Origin: Bacteroidota bacterium
GTDB lineage: Bacteria; Bacteroidota; Bacteroidia; Cytophagales; Cyclobacteriaceae
Reading direction: 5' to 3'
Assembly: GCA_947470895.1 (NCBI GenBank)
Contig: CANIVF010000034.1
Span: 1 to 42,795, forward strand
DNA: 42,795 nt
In this document: positions 33,690 to 42,795 of the stretch, in pieces
Layout: every line of letters begins with the position of its first letter
Numbering within the stretch: position 1 is the first letter of the stretch
Position numbers and translations under genes: made by a program
Notes under the pieces: generated by a model
What the model was told of the DNA's origin: nothing
What the model saw: the letters and a program-made list of their open reading frames with translations, nothing else
Database searches by the model: none

Positions 33690-35027
33690 CTAGGACCGGT
33701 GAAATGTTAATCTCTCGCCCGACTTACCTTCGTTGAGTTGTCCGTTAGCATAAGCTAAGTAACCAGAAACCCAGGTATGCTTTACAGCTGAACGAAAGGT
33801 GTTTCCTTCAAAAGGCGACCAGCCACATTTGGCCAATATATTATTCTTGCTAACCTGCCAGGGATGATTTGGTTCGATCAAAACCAGATCCGCAAAATAT
33901 CCTTCACGGAGAAAACCACGTTTTTCAATTTCAAATAGGATAGCTGGGTTGTGGCTCATCTTCTGAACCATTTTTTCGATGGATATTTTTTTCTGATGAA
34001 CAAACTCCATCATGGCTACCAATGTATGTTGAATTAATGGTCCACCCGAAGGTGCCTGAAAATATTTATTTGCTTTCTCTTCTAAGGTATGGGGCGCATG
34101 ATCGGTGGCAATCACATCAATGCGATCGTCCAGCAACGCATTGAATATTTCCTGTTGATCGTGTTCTGTTTTAATGGCAGGGTTCCATTTGATCAACATG
34201 CCTAATCGATCATAATCGCGATCATTAAACCAAAGATGATGCACGCAGGCTTCTGCAGTTATTTTTTTCTTTTCAAGCGGAATGTTGTTGTTGAAAAGAT
34301 GCGTTTCCTTAGCCGTTGATATATGAAGGATGTGCAGCTTAGTGCCATGCTTTTTGGCGAGGTCAACTGCAAATGAAGAAGATTTGAAACAAGCCTCTTC
34401 GTTGCGAATGTGTGAGTGATATTTTATTGACATATCCTCACCATATCGCTCTTTAAATTCAGCTGTATTTTTTCGAATCGTAGGTTCATCCTCACAATGG
34501 GTAGCAATCAATGAAGGAAAGCGTGAAAAAATACCTTCTAATGTTTTAGGATCATCAACGAGTAAATTTCCAGTAGAAGAGCCCATGAATATTTTGAGGC
34601 CGCAGACATTTTTCAAGTTGGTCTTGAGAATCTCTTCAAGATTATCATTGGAAGTCCCTATGTAAAATGAGTAGTTCGCTAACGAGGTGCGTGCTGCGAT
34701 CTGATATTTCTCTTCAAGCAAAACCTGTGTAAATGCCGGAGGTGAAGTATTCGGCATTTCCATAAATGTGGTAACACCTCCGGCAACAGCCGCTCTTGAT
34801 TCTGTAAAGATGTTTCCTTTATGGGTGAGCCCTGGTTCACGAAAATGTACCTGATCATCAATTACTCCGGGTAACAGAAAGTTACCCTTTGCATCAACCG
34901 TATGGTTGGCTGGATAATTAATGTGTGAGTCAATCTTTTCAATGAATTGGCCTTTAATCAGCAGATCGCCCTCAAAGACTTTGCCTTCATTGACTATTTT
35001 TGCATTCGTGATTAATGTAGAGTTCAT
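33690..35027 (-). CDS. pyrC: Dihydroorotase (class I)
   Basis: Closes carbamoyl-aspartate to dihydroorotate in pyrimidine synthesis. It has 445 residues, typical for the class. Metal-site residues are recognisable: Lys145 (carboxylation candidate, GLKIFMGSSTG), His177 (ATHCEDE), His235 (LHILHIST) and Asp309 (IATDHAPHT). In the first motif the usual H-x-H is Gln59-Val-His61 (DDQVHFREPGLTHKG), so one His ligand is Gln. The same D-D-Q-V-H-F-R-E form is known to me from Bacteroidota dihydroorotases, so it appears lineage-typical rather than a defect. It is divergent from the helicase gene with a 36-base spacer. Confidence 0.92.
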   Translation of the reverse strand: MNSTLITNAKIVNEGKVFEGDLLIKGQFIEKIDSHINYPANHTVDAKGNFLLPGVIDDQVHFREPGLTHKGNIFTESRAAVAGGVTTFMEMPNTSPPAFTQVLLEEKYQIAARTSLANYSFYIGTSNDNLEEILKTNLKNVCGLKIFMGSSTGNLLVDDPKTLEGIFSRFPSLIATHCEDEPTIRKNTAEFKERYGEDMSIKYHSHIRNEEACFKSSSFAVDLAKKHGTKLHILHISTAKETHLFNNNIPLEKKKITAEACVHHLWFNDRDYDRLGMLIKWNPAIKTEHDQQEIFNALLDDRIDVIATDHAPHTLEEKANKYFQAPSGGPLIQHTLVAMMEFVHQKKISIEKMVQKMSHNPAILFEIEKRGFLREGYFADLVLIEPNHPWQVSKNNILAKCGWSPFEGNTFRSAVKHTWVSGYLAYANGQLNEGKSGERLTFHRS

Positions 35028-35063
35028 TACCTTGTAAGCTTACAGTTGTAAAGATAAAGATAA

Positions 35064-36323
35064 ATGGCAGGTGCACTTTCGTGGAATGATTTTAAATTGA
35101 ATAAGCAACTGTTGGATGCCATTGCCGAATCTGGATTTCAGGAACCGACCGAAATTCAGCAAAAATGTATTCCTCTCATTATCGGAGGGCAGCAAATCAT
35201 AGGAATTGCTCAGACGGGCACGGGTAAAACGGCCGCTTATCTCTTACCACTTTTTATGAAACTCAGATATGCTCAGGGCAATGATGTCCGGGCGATTATT
35301 CTGGTTCCCACCAAAGAACTTGTGGTGCAGGTTGCAGCACAAGCAGCTGCGTTAGCAAAGTATACAGAATTACGTATTGTTGCGATTTACGGTGGTGTTG
35401 GTACTAAAACGCAAATTGAAGAGATTAATAAGGGTTTAGATTTATTGATTGCTACGCCAGGACGGTTACTCGAAATATATCAGCGCAATGAACTTCCGGT
35501 TAAGCAAATTAAAACGTTGATTCTTGATGAAGGAGATCGCATGATGGACATGGGCTTCATGCCTCAGCTTCGCAAAATCTTTGAAGTGATTCCATCCAAA
35601 AGACAAAACCTATTGTTCTCAGCAACCTTTCCTGAAAAGATGGACAGGCTCGTGAATGAGTTTATTGCTTTTCCTGTTCGCGTGGAGGCAACACCTCAGG
35701 CAACAGTAGCCACCAAGGTTTCGCAGGAATTATATTATGTACCCAACTTCATCACCAAGATCAGTTTTCTGGAATACCTGCTTACCCATAGGGATGACTT
35801 TACGAGGGTGATGATTTTTACACGCACTAAAGATGCAGCGAACAACGTGTATCATTTTCTGGAACGGAAGAAACTAGGTCCGGTAAGGGTGGTGCACTCA
35901 AATAAAGGCCAGAACACGCGCATCAATGCGATGAACGATTTCAAAGAAGGTAAATTGAGAATATTGGTTTCTACTGATGTGGCTTCGCGCGGAATTGATG
36001 TGACCAATGTTTCGCATGTGATTAACTTTGATGTGCCAATCGTGTATGAAGACTATGTGCATCGCACTGGCCGCACAGGCCGCGCATTTCAGGAGGGAAC
36101 AGCAATTACATTTGTGACTGAAACGGAGAAGTATCACATCGATAAGGTTGAAAAAATTATCCGCGAGAAAATCCCGGTAAAGAAAATGCCAGCGGAAGTT
36201 GAAGTCTCGGAAACCACGTATCGCGAAGCGGACGACATGGCTCGAGAAATTGACAGACAGAAACGCTATCAGGATCCTGAATTTAAAGGAGCCTTCCACG
36301 AAAAGAAGAGAAAGAAAAAATAA
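35064..36323 (+). CDS. DEAD-box ATP-dependent RNA helicase (RhlE-like) with DEGD motif
   Basis: A cytosolic RNA helicase of 419 residues that remodels RNA or ribonucleoproteins with ATP. The Q-motif is at 23-33 (GFQEPTEIQQK), motif I AQTGTGKT (49-56), motif Ia PTKEL, motif III SAT (186-188), motif V STDVASRGID and motif VI HRTGRTGR. Motif II is D155-E156-G157-D158 rather than DEAD; the acidic residues that bind Mg2+ are kept. The tail is lysine-rich. It is most like the RhlE subgroup (RMMDMGFMPQL after motif II). Confidence 0.93.
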   Translation: MAGALSWNDFKLNKQLLDAIAESGFQEPTEIQQKCIPLIIGGQQIIGIAQTGTGKTAAYLLPLFMKLRYAQGNDVRAIILVPTKELVVQVAAQAAALAKYTELRIVAIYGGVGTKTQIEEINKGLDLLIATPGRLLEIYQRNELPVKQIKTLILDEGDRMMDMGFMPQLRKIFEVIPSKRQNLLFSATFPEKMDRLVNEFIAFPVRVEATPQATVATKVSQELYYVPNFITKISFLEYLLTHRDDFTRVMIFTRTKDAANNVYHFLERKKLGPVRVVHSNKGQNTRINAMNDFKEGKLRILVSTDVASRGIDVTNVSHVINFDVPIVYEDYVHRTGRTGRAFQEGTAITFVTETEKYHIDKVEKIIREKIPVKKMPAEVEVSETTYREADDMAREIDRQKRYQDPEFKGAFHEKKRKKK

Positions 36324-36338
36324 CCCGGTTTTAAAAGC

Positions 36339-36380
36339 AATCAGGCAATGAGATTGAATCCTGTTGCCTGATTTTGTTTT
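36339..36380. terminator. Bidirectional terminator between the helicase gene and rho
   Basis: AATCAGGCAA pairs with TTGCCTGATT over 10 bp, with a loop of about 15 bases and TTGTTTT on the plus side. The minus side has a shorter T run. The helicase and rho genes converge here. Confidence 0.8.
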
Positions 36381-36395
36381 AAAGGGGACGGTAAA

Positions 36396-38006
36396 TTATC
36401 CGTTCATCGAAATCAAAAATTCTTCGTTGTTGCGTGTGCCTTTCATGCGGCTTTGTAGAAACTCCATCGCTTCAACTGAATTCATATCAGCCATAAACTT
36501 GCGCAGGATCCAAACGCGTTGAAGTTCTTCTTCTTTCATTAACAAGTCTTCACGTCTTGTGCCTGATGCAGGAACATCAATAGAAGGATACATTCTTCTG
36601 TTTGAAAGTTTGCGATCTAACTGCAACTCCATGTTACCCGTACCTTTGAATTCTTCAAAGATCACTTCGTCCATTTTAGAGCCGGTGTCGATTAATGCGG
36701 TAGCAATTATTGTTAATGAACCACCGTTTTCAATTTTACGAGCAGCACCAAAGAAACGCTTTGGCTTATGTAAAGCATTTGCATCCACACCACCAGAAAG
36801 AATTTTTCCAGATGACGGAACAACGGTGTTATAGGCACGTGCCAGACGTGTGATAGAATCCAACAGGATTACGACATCATGACCACACTCCGTCATACGT
36901 TTTGCTTTTTCCAAAACAATGCTGGCCACTTTCACGTGACGTTCGGCTTGTTCATCAAACGTAGAAGCGACAACTTCAGCTCTAACGCTGCGAGCCATAT
37001 CAGTAACTTCTTCAGGGCGTTCGTCAATAAGAAGAACGATCAGGTATACTTCAGGATGATTTTCTGCAATGGCATTGGCAATGTTTTTCAACAAAACCGT
37101 CTTACCAGTTTTAGGTTGAGCTACAATCATACCGCGTTGGCCTTTTCCAATAGGAGCGAAAAGATCCAAAATGCGGGTTGATAGATTATCTGGTGTTGTG
37201 CTCAGTTTTAATTTCTGTTCAGGGAAAAGCGGAGTGAGGTATTCAAAGGCAACACGATCACGAATTTCTTCGGTGGTCTTGCCGTTGATGCTGTCTACTT
37301 TTAATAGTGCAAAATATTTTTCACCTTCTTTCGGAGGTCTGATCTGACCTTTTACAGTGTCTCCTACTTTAAGACCGAATAGTTTTATCTGAGAAGGAGA
37401 AACATAAATATCATCCGGGCTGGCCAGGTAGTTGTAATCCGATGAGCGGAGAAATCCATAACCATCCTGCATGATTTCCAAAACACCTTCATTGGCAACC
37501 ACACCATCAAAATCACGAATCAGGTTTTCCTTTCTGGGCTGCTGATGTTGATTGGGATTTTGATTTTGATTAGGGTTTTGGTAAGGTCTTTCTTCTCGTT
37601 CTTTCCGCACCACTTCTACTACCGGAGGAGTGATTTCCTGCACTTCGTCCAATTTAGAGATCTCCTTGATTTCCTCATTGTTATTGAAGTTTTGTGGAGC
37701 TTCTTCGTTGCTGATGTTGCTGATTTCCTTTTCTTCTTCCTTAGGATTCGCCACTACTTCAGGCGCCACATTTTCTCTTCTGCGTGGTCGCATTTTGCGC
37801 TCAGGTTCATGAGCGGTACTAGAAACTTGTTTCTTGGCTGCGATCGGAGCAGGAGGCTCGGGTTCTCCAGAAATGGCCTGTTGGTCAAGGATTTTGTAAA
37901 CCAGATCTTGCTTAGCGAGTTTCTTGGCGTTTTTTACGCCCATGCCCTCTGCAATTTCTTTTAATTCAGAAAGGAGCCTGAGGTTCAGGTCATCAATTGT
38001 GTACAT
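36396..38006 (-). CDS. rho: Transcription termination factor Rho
   Basis: An RNA-dependent ATPase hexamer that releases transcripts. It has 536 residues because an insert follows the N-terminal SAP-like Rho_N domain ([19 protein letters not shown]). The insert (about 50-170) is acidic and basic in turn and contains an N/Q/P-rich [10 protein letters not shown] stretch. The RNA-binding domain follows ([20 protein letters not shown]), then Walker A AQPKTGKT (296-303), Walker [15 protein letters not shown], and the Q/R loops ([24 protein letters not shown]). The insert is common in Bacteroidota Rho. Given the tight tail-to-tail gene pairs without hairpins here, Rho likely ends many of these transcripts. 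Confidence 0.96.
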   Translation of the reverse strand: MYTIDDLNLRLLSELKEIAEGMGVKNAKKLAKQDLVYKILDQQAISGEPEPPAPIAAKKQVSSTAHEPERKMRPRRRENVAPEVVANPKEEEKEISNISNEEAPQNFNNNEEIKEISKLDEVQEITPPVVEVVRKEREERPYQNPNQNQNPNQHQQPRKENLIRDFDGVVANEGVLEIMQDGYGFLRSSDYNYLASPDDIYVSPSQIKLFGLKVGDTVKGQIRPPKEGEKYFALLKVDSINGKTTEEIRDRVAFEYLTPLFPEQKLKLSTTPDNLSTRILDLFAPIGKGQRGMIVAQPKTGKTVLLKNIANAIAENHPEVYLIVLLIDERPEEVTDMARSVRAEVVASTFDEQAERHVKVASIVLEKAKRMTECGHDVVILLDSITRLARAYNTVVPSSGKILSGGVDANALHKPKRFFGAARKIENGGSLTIIATALIDTGSKMDEVIFEEFKGTGNMELQLDRKLSNRRMYPSIDVPASGTRREDLLMKEEELQRVWILRKFMADMNSVEAMEFLQSRMKGTRNNEEFLISMNG

Positions 38007-38212
38007 GCGAGTTTAAAAAAGATTAATTATGAAGGAAATTTTTTTTGGAGTTATGCAACGCTGATAGACAGCAAAAATCAAAATAGTTAACAGTTAGTGG
38101 AAAGAGATTGTAAGTACAGAGTTTTTATTGTTGATGGCCTGATCGGCCTGCGATGACAATGCAAGTATACCTCAAAATTGATTATAATCAAATTCGATGA
38201 AAAAATATTGGT

Positions 38213-38220
38213 TAATTTTG
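38213..38220 (+). promoter_or_regulatory. -7 promoter box of serS
   Basis: TAATTTTG matches TAnnTTTG exactly, 18 bases before the ATG at 38239. No clear -33 element at the expected spacing. Confidence 0.45.
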
Positions 38221-38238
38221 GCCCCTTAAATAGCGAGT

Positions 38239-39513
38239 ATGTTAACACTTCAGATTTTGCGTGAGCAGACCAGTACCGTGATAGTCGGTTTGAAAAAGAG
38301 AAACTTTAAAGATGCCGAAGTTATCGTAGAGCAGATTATCGAGAATGACCGATTGAGAAGAGAAACACAAAATACATTAGACTCGCTCAAGGGAAAATCG
38401 AATGCCGACTCAAAGAAGATCGGGGAATTAATGAAGTCGGGCAAAGTAAATGAAGCTACTGCCTTGCGTGCTTCGGTAGCTGCCGATAAAGACAAACTGA
38501 AATCACTCGAAGAGAGCCTTACAGGTTTTGAAAAGAAACAACAGGACATTTTATATAAAATTCCTAACGTGCCAGCTTCAATTGTTCCGCCCGGTAAAAG
38601 TGCAGAAGACAACATCACGGTTCATCAGCAGGGAACTATTCCAACATTGGGCGGAGAAGCGATTCCCCACTGGGAGTTGATCAAAAAGTATGACATCATT
38701 GATTTTGATTTAGGAATTAAAATCGCTGGGGCGGGATTTCCTGTGTACAAAGGAAAAGGAGCTCGTCTTCAACGTGCGTTGATCAACTTCTTTTTGAATG
38801 AGGCAGGTAATGCCGGATACCGGGAAATGCAGCCACCCATTTTGGTTAATGAAGCTAGCGGTTATGGAACAGGGCAACTTCCTGATAAGGAAGGGCAAAT
38901 GTATTTTGTGAATGAAGATGGGTTATACCTGATTCCTACCGCTGAGGTTCCGATCACGAACTTATATCGCGATGTTATTTTAAATGAAGATGAGTTGCCG
39001 ATAAAAAATGTAGCGTACACACCATGCTTTCGCAGAGAAGCAGGAAGTTGGGGAGCACACGTTCGTGGCCTTAACAGATTGCATCAGTTTGATAAAGTTG
39101 AAATTGTGCAAGTAACAAAGCCCGAAGATTCTTATCAGACACTGGAAGTAATGTGTGCCCATGTGCAAGGATTATTAGAGAAGTTGGAGTTGCCTTACCG
39201 CAAGTTGTTGTTGTGCGGAGGTGATATGGGTTTTAACTCAGCCGTTACGTATGACATGGAAGTCTATTCGGCCGCGCAGCAACGTTGGTTGGAAGTAAGT
39301 TCGGTGAGTAACTTCGAAACCTTTCAGGCTAATCGTTTGAAGTTGCGATACAAAAATAAAGAAGGTAAGATGCAGTTATTGCACACGCTTAATGGAAGTG
39401 CACTTGCGCTTCCAAGAATTGTTGCGGCCTTGTTAGAAAACAACCAAACGCCAGAAGGAATCCGAATTCCAAAAGCGCTGATTCCTTATACAGGATTTGA
39501 TATGATTAACTGA
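38239..39513 (+). CDS. serS: Seryl-tRNA synthetase
   Basis: Attaches serine to tRNA-Ser and tRNA-Sec. It has 424 residues with the N-terminal antiparallel coiled-coil arm (about 25-105) and a class II catalytic core. Motif 2 reads CFRREAGSWGAHVRGLNRLHQFDKVE, motif 3 LNGSALALPRIVAALLENNQ, and the serine pocket TAEVPITN is visible. The WGAHV piece of motif 2 differs from the common G-K-D-x-R form but keeps the two arginines. A strong terminator follows. Confidence 0.96.
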   Translation: MLTLQILREQTSTVIVGLKKRNFKDAEVIVEQIIENDRLRRETQNTLDSLKGKSNADSKKIGELMKSGKVNEATALRASVAADKDKLKSLEESLTGFEKKQQDILYKIPNVPASIVPPGKSAEDNITVHQQGTIPTLGGEAIPHWELIKKYDIIDFDLGIKIAGAGFPVYKGKGARLQRALINFFLNEAGNAGYREMQPPILVNEASGYGTGQLPDKEGQMYFVNEDGLYLIPTAEVPITNLYRDVILNEDELPIKNVAYTPCFRREAGSWGAHVRGLNRLHQFDKVEIVQVTKPEDSYQTLEVMCAHVQGLLEKLELPYRKLLLCGGDMGFNSAVTYDMEVYSAAQQRWLEVSSVSNFETFQANRLKLRYKNKEGKMQLLHTLNGSALALPRIVAALLENNQTPEGIRIPKALIPYTGFDMIN

Positions 39514-39535
39514 TCAAACAAATATTACCATGAAG

Positions 39536-39567
39536 AAAAAGCCAACTCATTTACGGTTGGCTTTTTT
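39536..39567. terminator. Bidirectional intrinsic terminator, serS / TspO-like
   Basis: AAAAAGCCAAC, a nine-base loop, GTTGGCTTTTTT: an 11-bp stem with T runs on both strands between convergent genes. Confidence 0.9.
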
Positions 39568-39578
39568 GTTGGGTGCGA

Positions 39579-40334
39579 TCAAACCGTTTTTTTCTTCAGT
39601 CCAAATCGGAAGACAAAGAACAGAACAAACAACAGTGATAATTCCAAGAGCGCGGTAATAGCGATGGAGTTATTTTCCGCACCGTTCCACTTGCTATAAA
39701 TTCCAAAAAGCGCCCAAATCAAGACAATCAAAAATGCTGGCTCGCGAAAGCGTCCTGAAATATAGGTACCGAGAACACTGGCAATGGTGATCATGGTAAT
39801 TGTCCACATGACCGGTGATAGAAATCCGCCATCCCACGAAAGTGAAACCAGCAAAGCCGATATGTTGGCAATGGTTGCAACGCAAATCCAGGATAGGTAA
39901 AAGATAAAAGTGAGTTTGATAAATATCTTTTCTTTCCATGTGTTCAGATCAAAAGAATGTAACAACAGGAAGATTCGGGTGAGTGAAAAGAGGAGGATCA
40001 ACATGATGAGCACCGATGCATAAATGAAAAGATAATGCCAGGCGAGTATCCAACTTATATTGGCTAGTGATGACAGTAAAAACCAAAGTGATAATTCAGT
40101 GAAATAAGGTTTTGATAAGATTCTCGATTGTACAATCACAAAGCCGATCAATAAGAAATAGATCACGCTCCATATCGAAAAGGTGAATCCTGCCGGAGTG
40201 AACAAGCTTGGATAAAGGTCTGAGAGCTCGCCCGTGCCCATACCATTGATTGGAAGTACGATTGCCAGCGTATTTACAGTAAGCACACATGCTAAGGCGA
40301 GCAGGTTAAGGGCAGCCAGTAATTTTGAGTTCAT
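39579..40334 (-). CDS. TspO/MBR-related tryptophan-rich membrane protein
   Basis: An integral membrane protein of 251 residues with about seven predicted helices. The segment YPSLFTPAGFTFSIWSVIYFLL carries the P-x-G-x-x-F/W-x-x-W-x-x-x-Y signature of the TspO/peripheral-benzodiazepine-receptor family, followed by SWILAWHY in a helix. Classical TspO has five helices and about 160 residues; this is a longer relative of the kind common in Bacteroidota. Function may relate to tetrapyrrole handling or stress, but this is not shown. Gly, Trp and Asn positions in ANISWILAW support homology. Confidence 0.8.
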   Translation of the reverse strand: MNSKLLAALNLLALACVLTVNTLAIVLPINGMGTGELSDLYPSLFTPAGFTFSIWSVIYFLLIGFVIVQSRILSKPYFTELSLWFLLSSLANISWILAWHYLFIYASVLIMLILLFSLTRIFLLLHSFDLNTWKEKIFIKLTFIFYLSWICVATIANISALLVSLSWDGGFLSPVMWTITMITIASVLGTYISGRFREPAFLIVLIWALFGIYSKWNGAENNSIAITALLELSLLFVLFFVFRFGLKKKTV

Positions 40335-40462
40335 AGAGTAATAACATTTAATTGTTGATTAAGTTAGGGTATTATTAACTCCTTCGCAGCCATTATTGAA
40401 ATTAAATGCGTCTTGATTACCAATGACCGACCTGTTAATATTGTTATCTTAAAATCACCCCT

Positions 40463-42604
40463 ATGAGACATTCATTATCCATAAGTTCAATTTTACTCAC
40501 CGCTATTGTCATGTCATGTTCTAACCCTCCTAAGCCAGAAGCAATTTCCCAATACCCAGTTTCTGCCAAGGTGGATACCGTGGATAAATACTTTGGAGTG
40601 GTAGTGCCAGATCCCTATCGCTGGATGGAAAATGATACCACCAAACAGGTGGCCGATTGGGTGACATCTCAGAATGATATTACGTTTGGCTTCCTGGAAA
40701 AAATACCTTATCGGGAACAAATCAAAAAGAGATTAGAGGCGCTTAACGATTACGAAAAAGTAGGTTCACCAGTCAAACGCGGGGAGTACATCTATTTCTA
40801 TAAAAATGAAGGATTACAAAATCATTCTGTGATGTTTCGAAAAAAAGGCGAGCAAGGTGCGGTTGAAGTTTTCCTGGATCCAAACACATTTTCAAAAGAT
40901 GGTACAACGCGTTTAGCCGGTGTATCGTTTTCAAAAGATGGCTCGCGTGTAGCCTACCAGATTTCCAAAGGTGGTGCCGATTGGACAGAAGCGATTATCA
41001 TGAATTCCATCGACAAGACCATTTTAGAAGATACCATCAGAGACATCAAGTTTAGTGGAATTACGTGGAGAGGAAACGAAGGTTTCTATTTCAGCACCTA
41101 TGAAAAACCAAAGGGTAGTCAGCTGACAGCAAAAACAAATAATCATAAGCTGTACTATCATAAAGTAGCCACCCCGCGCAGTGAGGATAAGCTCATTTTT
41201 GGTGATGACAAAAATCCGCGCAGGTATGTAGGTGGAGGCCTTACGGAGGATGAACGTTTCCTGATCATATCAGCGGCCACCAGCACAACGGGGAATGAAT
41301 TGTACATTCAGGATTTGAATGATCCCAAAGGCAAGTTGGTCACCATCGTGAATCATTTTGAAAACGAAAATAATATCATAGGAAATGAAGGCAGCCGGTT
41401 GCTGATTCAAACCAATTTGAATGCACCTAACAATCGCGTAGTGGAAGTAGATTTTGCTATGCCAAATGCTGAGAATTGGAAAGATGTTATACCAGAAACA
41501 GAAAATGTGTTGAGCGCCTCAACTGGCGGTGGTTATTTATTTGCAGATTATACAGTGGATGTGAATACACAAGTGAAGCAATTTGATCTGAAAGGAAAAC
41601 TAATCCGCGCTGTGGCCTTACCCGGCATTGGTTCTGCAGGTGGTTTTGGTGCCGAAGAAAACGACAAGGAGTTATATTATTCATTCACTTCGTTTACTTA
41701 TCCCACCACGATTTATCAGTACGATATAGTGACCGGAACTTCTTCATTATACTACCAGCCTAAGGTTGACTTCCATCCGGATGACTATGAAACCAAGCAG
41801 GTGTTTTATACCAGTAAAGATGGAACGAAAGTGCCTATGTTTATTGTGCATAAGAAAGGCATTGGATTAAATGGCACAAACCCAACATGGCTTTATGCTT
41901 ATGGTGGTTTTGGTGTGAGTTTAACCCCTGGCTTCAGTCCATCACGCATCGCCTGGTTGGAAAATGGGGGCATCTATGCACAACCTAACTTACGTGGAGG
42001 TGGCGAGTATGGAGAGAAGTGGCACTTGGCTGGCACTAAGACGAGCAAGCAAAATGTGTTTGATGATTTTATCGCTGCGGCAGAGTATATGATTGCGGAG
42101 AAATACACCTCAAGCAATTACCTCGCAATCTCAGGCGGATCAAATGGCGGATTGTTAGTAGGGGCAACGATGACGCAACGTCCCGAACTCATGAAGGTAG
42201 CATTGCCAGCCGTAGGTGTTATGGATATGCTTCGCTACCATAAGTTTACTGCTGGCGCGGGATGGGCTTATGATTATGGAACAGCGGATGATTCAAAAGA
42301 AATGTTTGAGTACTTGAAAAAATATTCTCCGGTGCATGCGTTGAAAGAAAACACTACGTATCCAGCAACAATGGTAACCACGGCAGACCACGATGATCGT
42401 GTGGTGCCGGCACATTCATTTAAGTTTGCGGCTACTCTACAAGATAAAAATATTGGTTCAAATCCTGTACTGATTCGAATCGATACCAAATCAGGTCATG
42501 GAGCTTCTAACTTATCCAAGGCCATTGAGTCCATGGCCGATCAGTATGCATTCACGTGGTATAACATGGGCATCGTGCCTCCGCTGGCTAAAAAAGACAT
42601 GTAG
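40463..42604 (+). CDS. Prolyl oligopeptidase family serine peptidase (S9A), lipoprotein
   Basis: Cleaves short peptides after proline. It has 713 residues, the usual length, with an SPII signal (lipobox AIVMSC, Cys19), so it is membrane-anchored in the periplasm or outer membrane. The N-terminal block DPYRWMENDTTKQVADWV is the S9A hallmark; a seven-bladed propeller follows (about 90-430). The catalytic domain has Ser560 in GGSNGG, Asp in ADHDDRVVPAHS and His679 in SGHGASN, spaced as in porcine enzyme (554/641/680). NLRGGGEYGEKWH precedes the nucleophile as expected. A terminator follows. Confidence 0.95.
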   Translation: MRHSLSISSILLTAIVMSCSNPPKPEAISQYPVSAKVDTVDKYFGVVVPDPYRWMENDTTKQVADWVTSQNDITFGFLEKIPYREQIKKRLEALNDYEKVGSPVKRGEYIYFYKNEGLQNHSVMFRKKGEQGAVEVFLDPNTFSKDGTTRLAGVSFSKDGSRVAYQISKGGADWTEAIIMNSIDKTILEDTIRDIKFSGITWRGNEGFYFSTYEKPKGSQLTAKTNNHKLYYHKVATPRSEDKLIFGDDKNPRRYVGGGLTEDERFLIISAATSTTGNELYIQDLNDPKGKLVTIVNHFENENNIIGNEGSRLLIQTNLNAPNNRVVEVDFAMPNAENWKDVIPETENVLSASTGGGYLFADYTVDVNTQVKQFDLKGKLIRAVALPGIGSAGGFGAEENDKELYYSFTSFTYPTTIYQYDIVTGTSSLYYQPKVDFHPDDYETKQVFYTSKDGTKVPMFIVHKKGIGLNGTNPTWLYAYGGFGVSLTPGFSPSRIAWLENGGIYAQPNLRGGGEYGEKWHLAGTKTSKQNVFDDFIAAAEYMIAEKYTSSNYLAISGGSNGGLLVGATMTQRPELMKVALPAVGVMDMLRYHKFTAGAGWAYDYGTADDSKEMFEYLKKYSPVHALKENTTYPATMVTTADHDDRVVPAHSFKFAATLQDKNIGSNPVLIRIDTKSGHGASNLSKAIESMADQYAFTWYNMGIVPPLAKKDM

Positions 42605-42610
42605 TAAATT

Positions 42611-42649
42611 TTAGGTTGGAATAGGCTTTCATTCCAACCTAATTTTTTT
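42611..42649 (+). terminator. Intrinsic terminator of the prolyl oligopeptidase gene
   Basis: A 12-bp perfect stem, TTAGGTTGGAAT with ATTCCAACCTAA, an eight-base loop and TTTTTTT tail. Confidence 0.95.
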
Positions 42650-42659
42650 ATCCGAGATC

Positions 42660-42777
42660 ATGCATTAGAAAAATAGAATTCGATATAACTCTATGAAAAT
42701 CAGGCTCTTTGAGCAAGTATTATTCCAAACCATCCTAATGCTATGCATTAGAAACTAACTGATTGATTCTCATAGAG
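42660..42777. repeat. Short repeat cluster: direct repeat ATGCATTAGAAA and nested inverted repeats
   Basis: ATGCATTAGAAA occurs at 42660-42671 and 42743-42754. CTAATGC-TAT-GCATTAG (42735-42751) is a perfect hairpin. CTCTATGA (42689-42696) is the exact reverse complement of TCATAGAG (42770-42777). No gene is visible in 42605-42795. Confidence 0.6.
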
Positions 42778-42784
42778 AAAGAAG

Positions 42785-42793
42785 TTATCCACA
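42785..42793 (+). promoter_or_regulatory. Perfect DnaA box (TTATCCACA)
   Basis: An exact consensus DnaA box lies at the right edge, next to AT-rich repeats. A single 9-mer match could be chance; the region to the right is outside the window. Confidence 0.35.
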
Positions 42794-42795
42794 AA

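Noticed and set aside
37530-37590. Tandem-looking repeats resembling a small array
   Set aside because: They encode the Asn/Gln/Pro stretch of the Rho insert; unit length and context do not fit CRISPR, and no cas genes are present.

Overview
The window looks like chromosomal DNA of a Bacteroidota bacterium, most likely order Cytophagales. It is moderately AT-rich. Promoters of the Bacteroidota type (-7 box TAnnTTTG) recur ahead of genes, and Shine-Dalgarno sequences are almost absent. Several families are typical of the phylum: DUF4293, CarboxypepD-regulatory TonB-linked receptors, a Rho with an Asn/Gln/Pro-rich insert, the order nusB - ytxH-like - DUF1573 - yajC - ybbR-like - coaE, and a Tat/lipoprotein secretome with SPII boxes ending in SC. 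Assignment below order is not possible from sequence alone.

Layout. 1-162 is the start of an IS4-family transposase running off the left edge. 293-6682 holds a purine nucleoside phosphorylase, an exported aspartate-ladder repeat protein, a lipid A-type acyltransferase, a TonB-linked receptor and an Asp-box (YCF48-like) exported protein. 6691-10075 (minus) holds an exported TIM-barrel isomerase, an exported amidohydrolase, thiol peroxidase and a DUF4293 membrane protein. 10151-11250 is the one clearly degraded or mobile patch: a dead thiolase followed by a small four-helix-bundle gene bracketed by an 11-bp inverted repeat. 11269-16383 holds truA and two ABC half-exporters on either side of a small outer-membrane protein. 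16699-20899 is a housekeeping run: nusB, ytxH-like, a DUF1573 lipoprotein, yajC, ybbR-like and coaE. 20942-26521 is a complete RND efflux operon (adaptor, pump, TolC). 26657-33349 holds a sugar MFS permease, a deformylase-like protein, scpA, dxs with an alpha/beta hydrolase, a zinc-ribbon membrane protein and a small orphan gene. 33523-42604 holds tRNA-His, pyrC, a DEAD-box helicase, rho, serS, a TspO-like protein and a prolyl oligopeptidase. The last 190 bases have no gene, but carry short repeats and a perfect DnaA box at the very edge.

Functionally the window is mostly core metabolism, RNA processing, translation and envelope transport. Four convergent gene pairs meet within 9 bp or overlap and have no hairpin between them; other gene ends have strong intrinsic terminators.

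I did not find a convincing new multi-gene system. The best leads are the inverted-repeat-flanked four-helix-bundle cassette beside the decayed thiolase, the strictly alternating DDGD/DDAD protein, the complementary asymmetry of the two ABC half-transporters, the deformylase-like protein with an altered metal-site motif, and the membrane zinc-ribbon protein.
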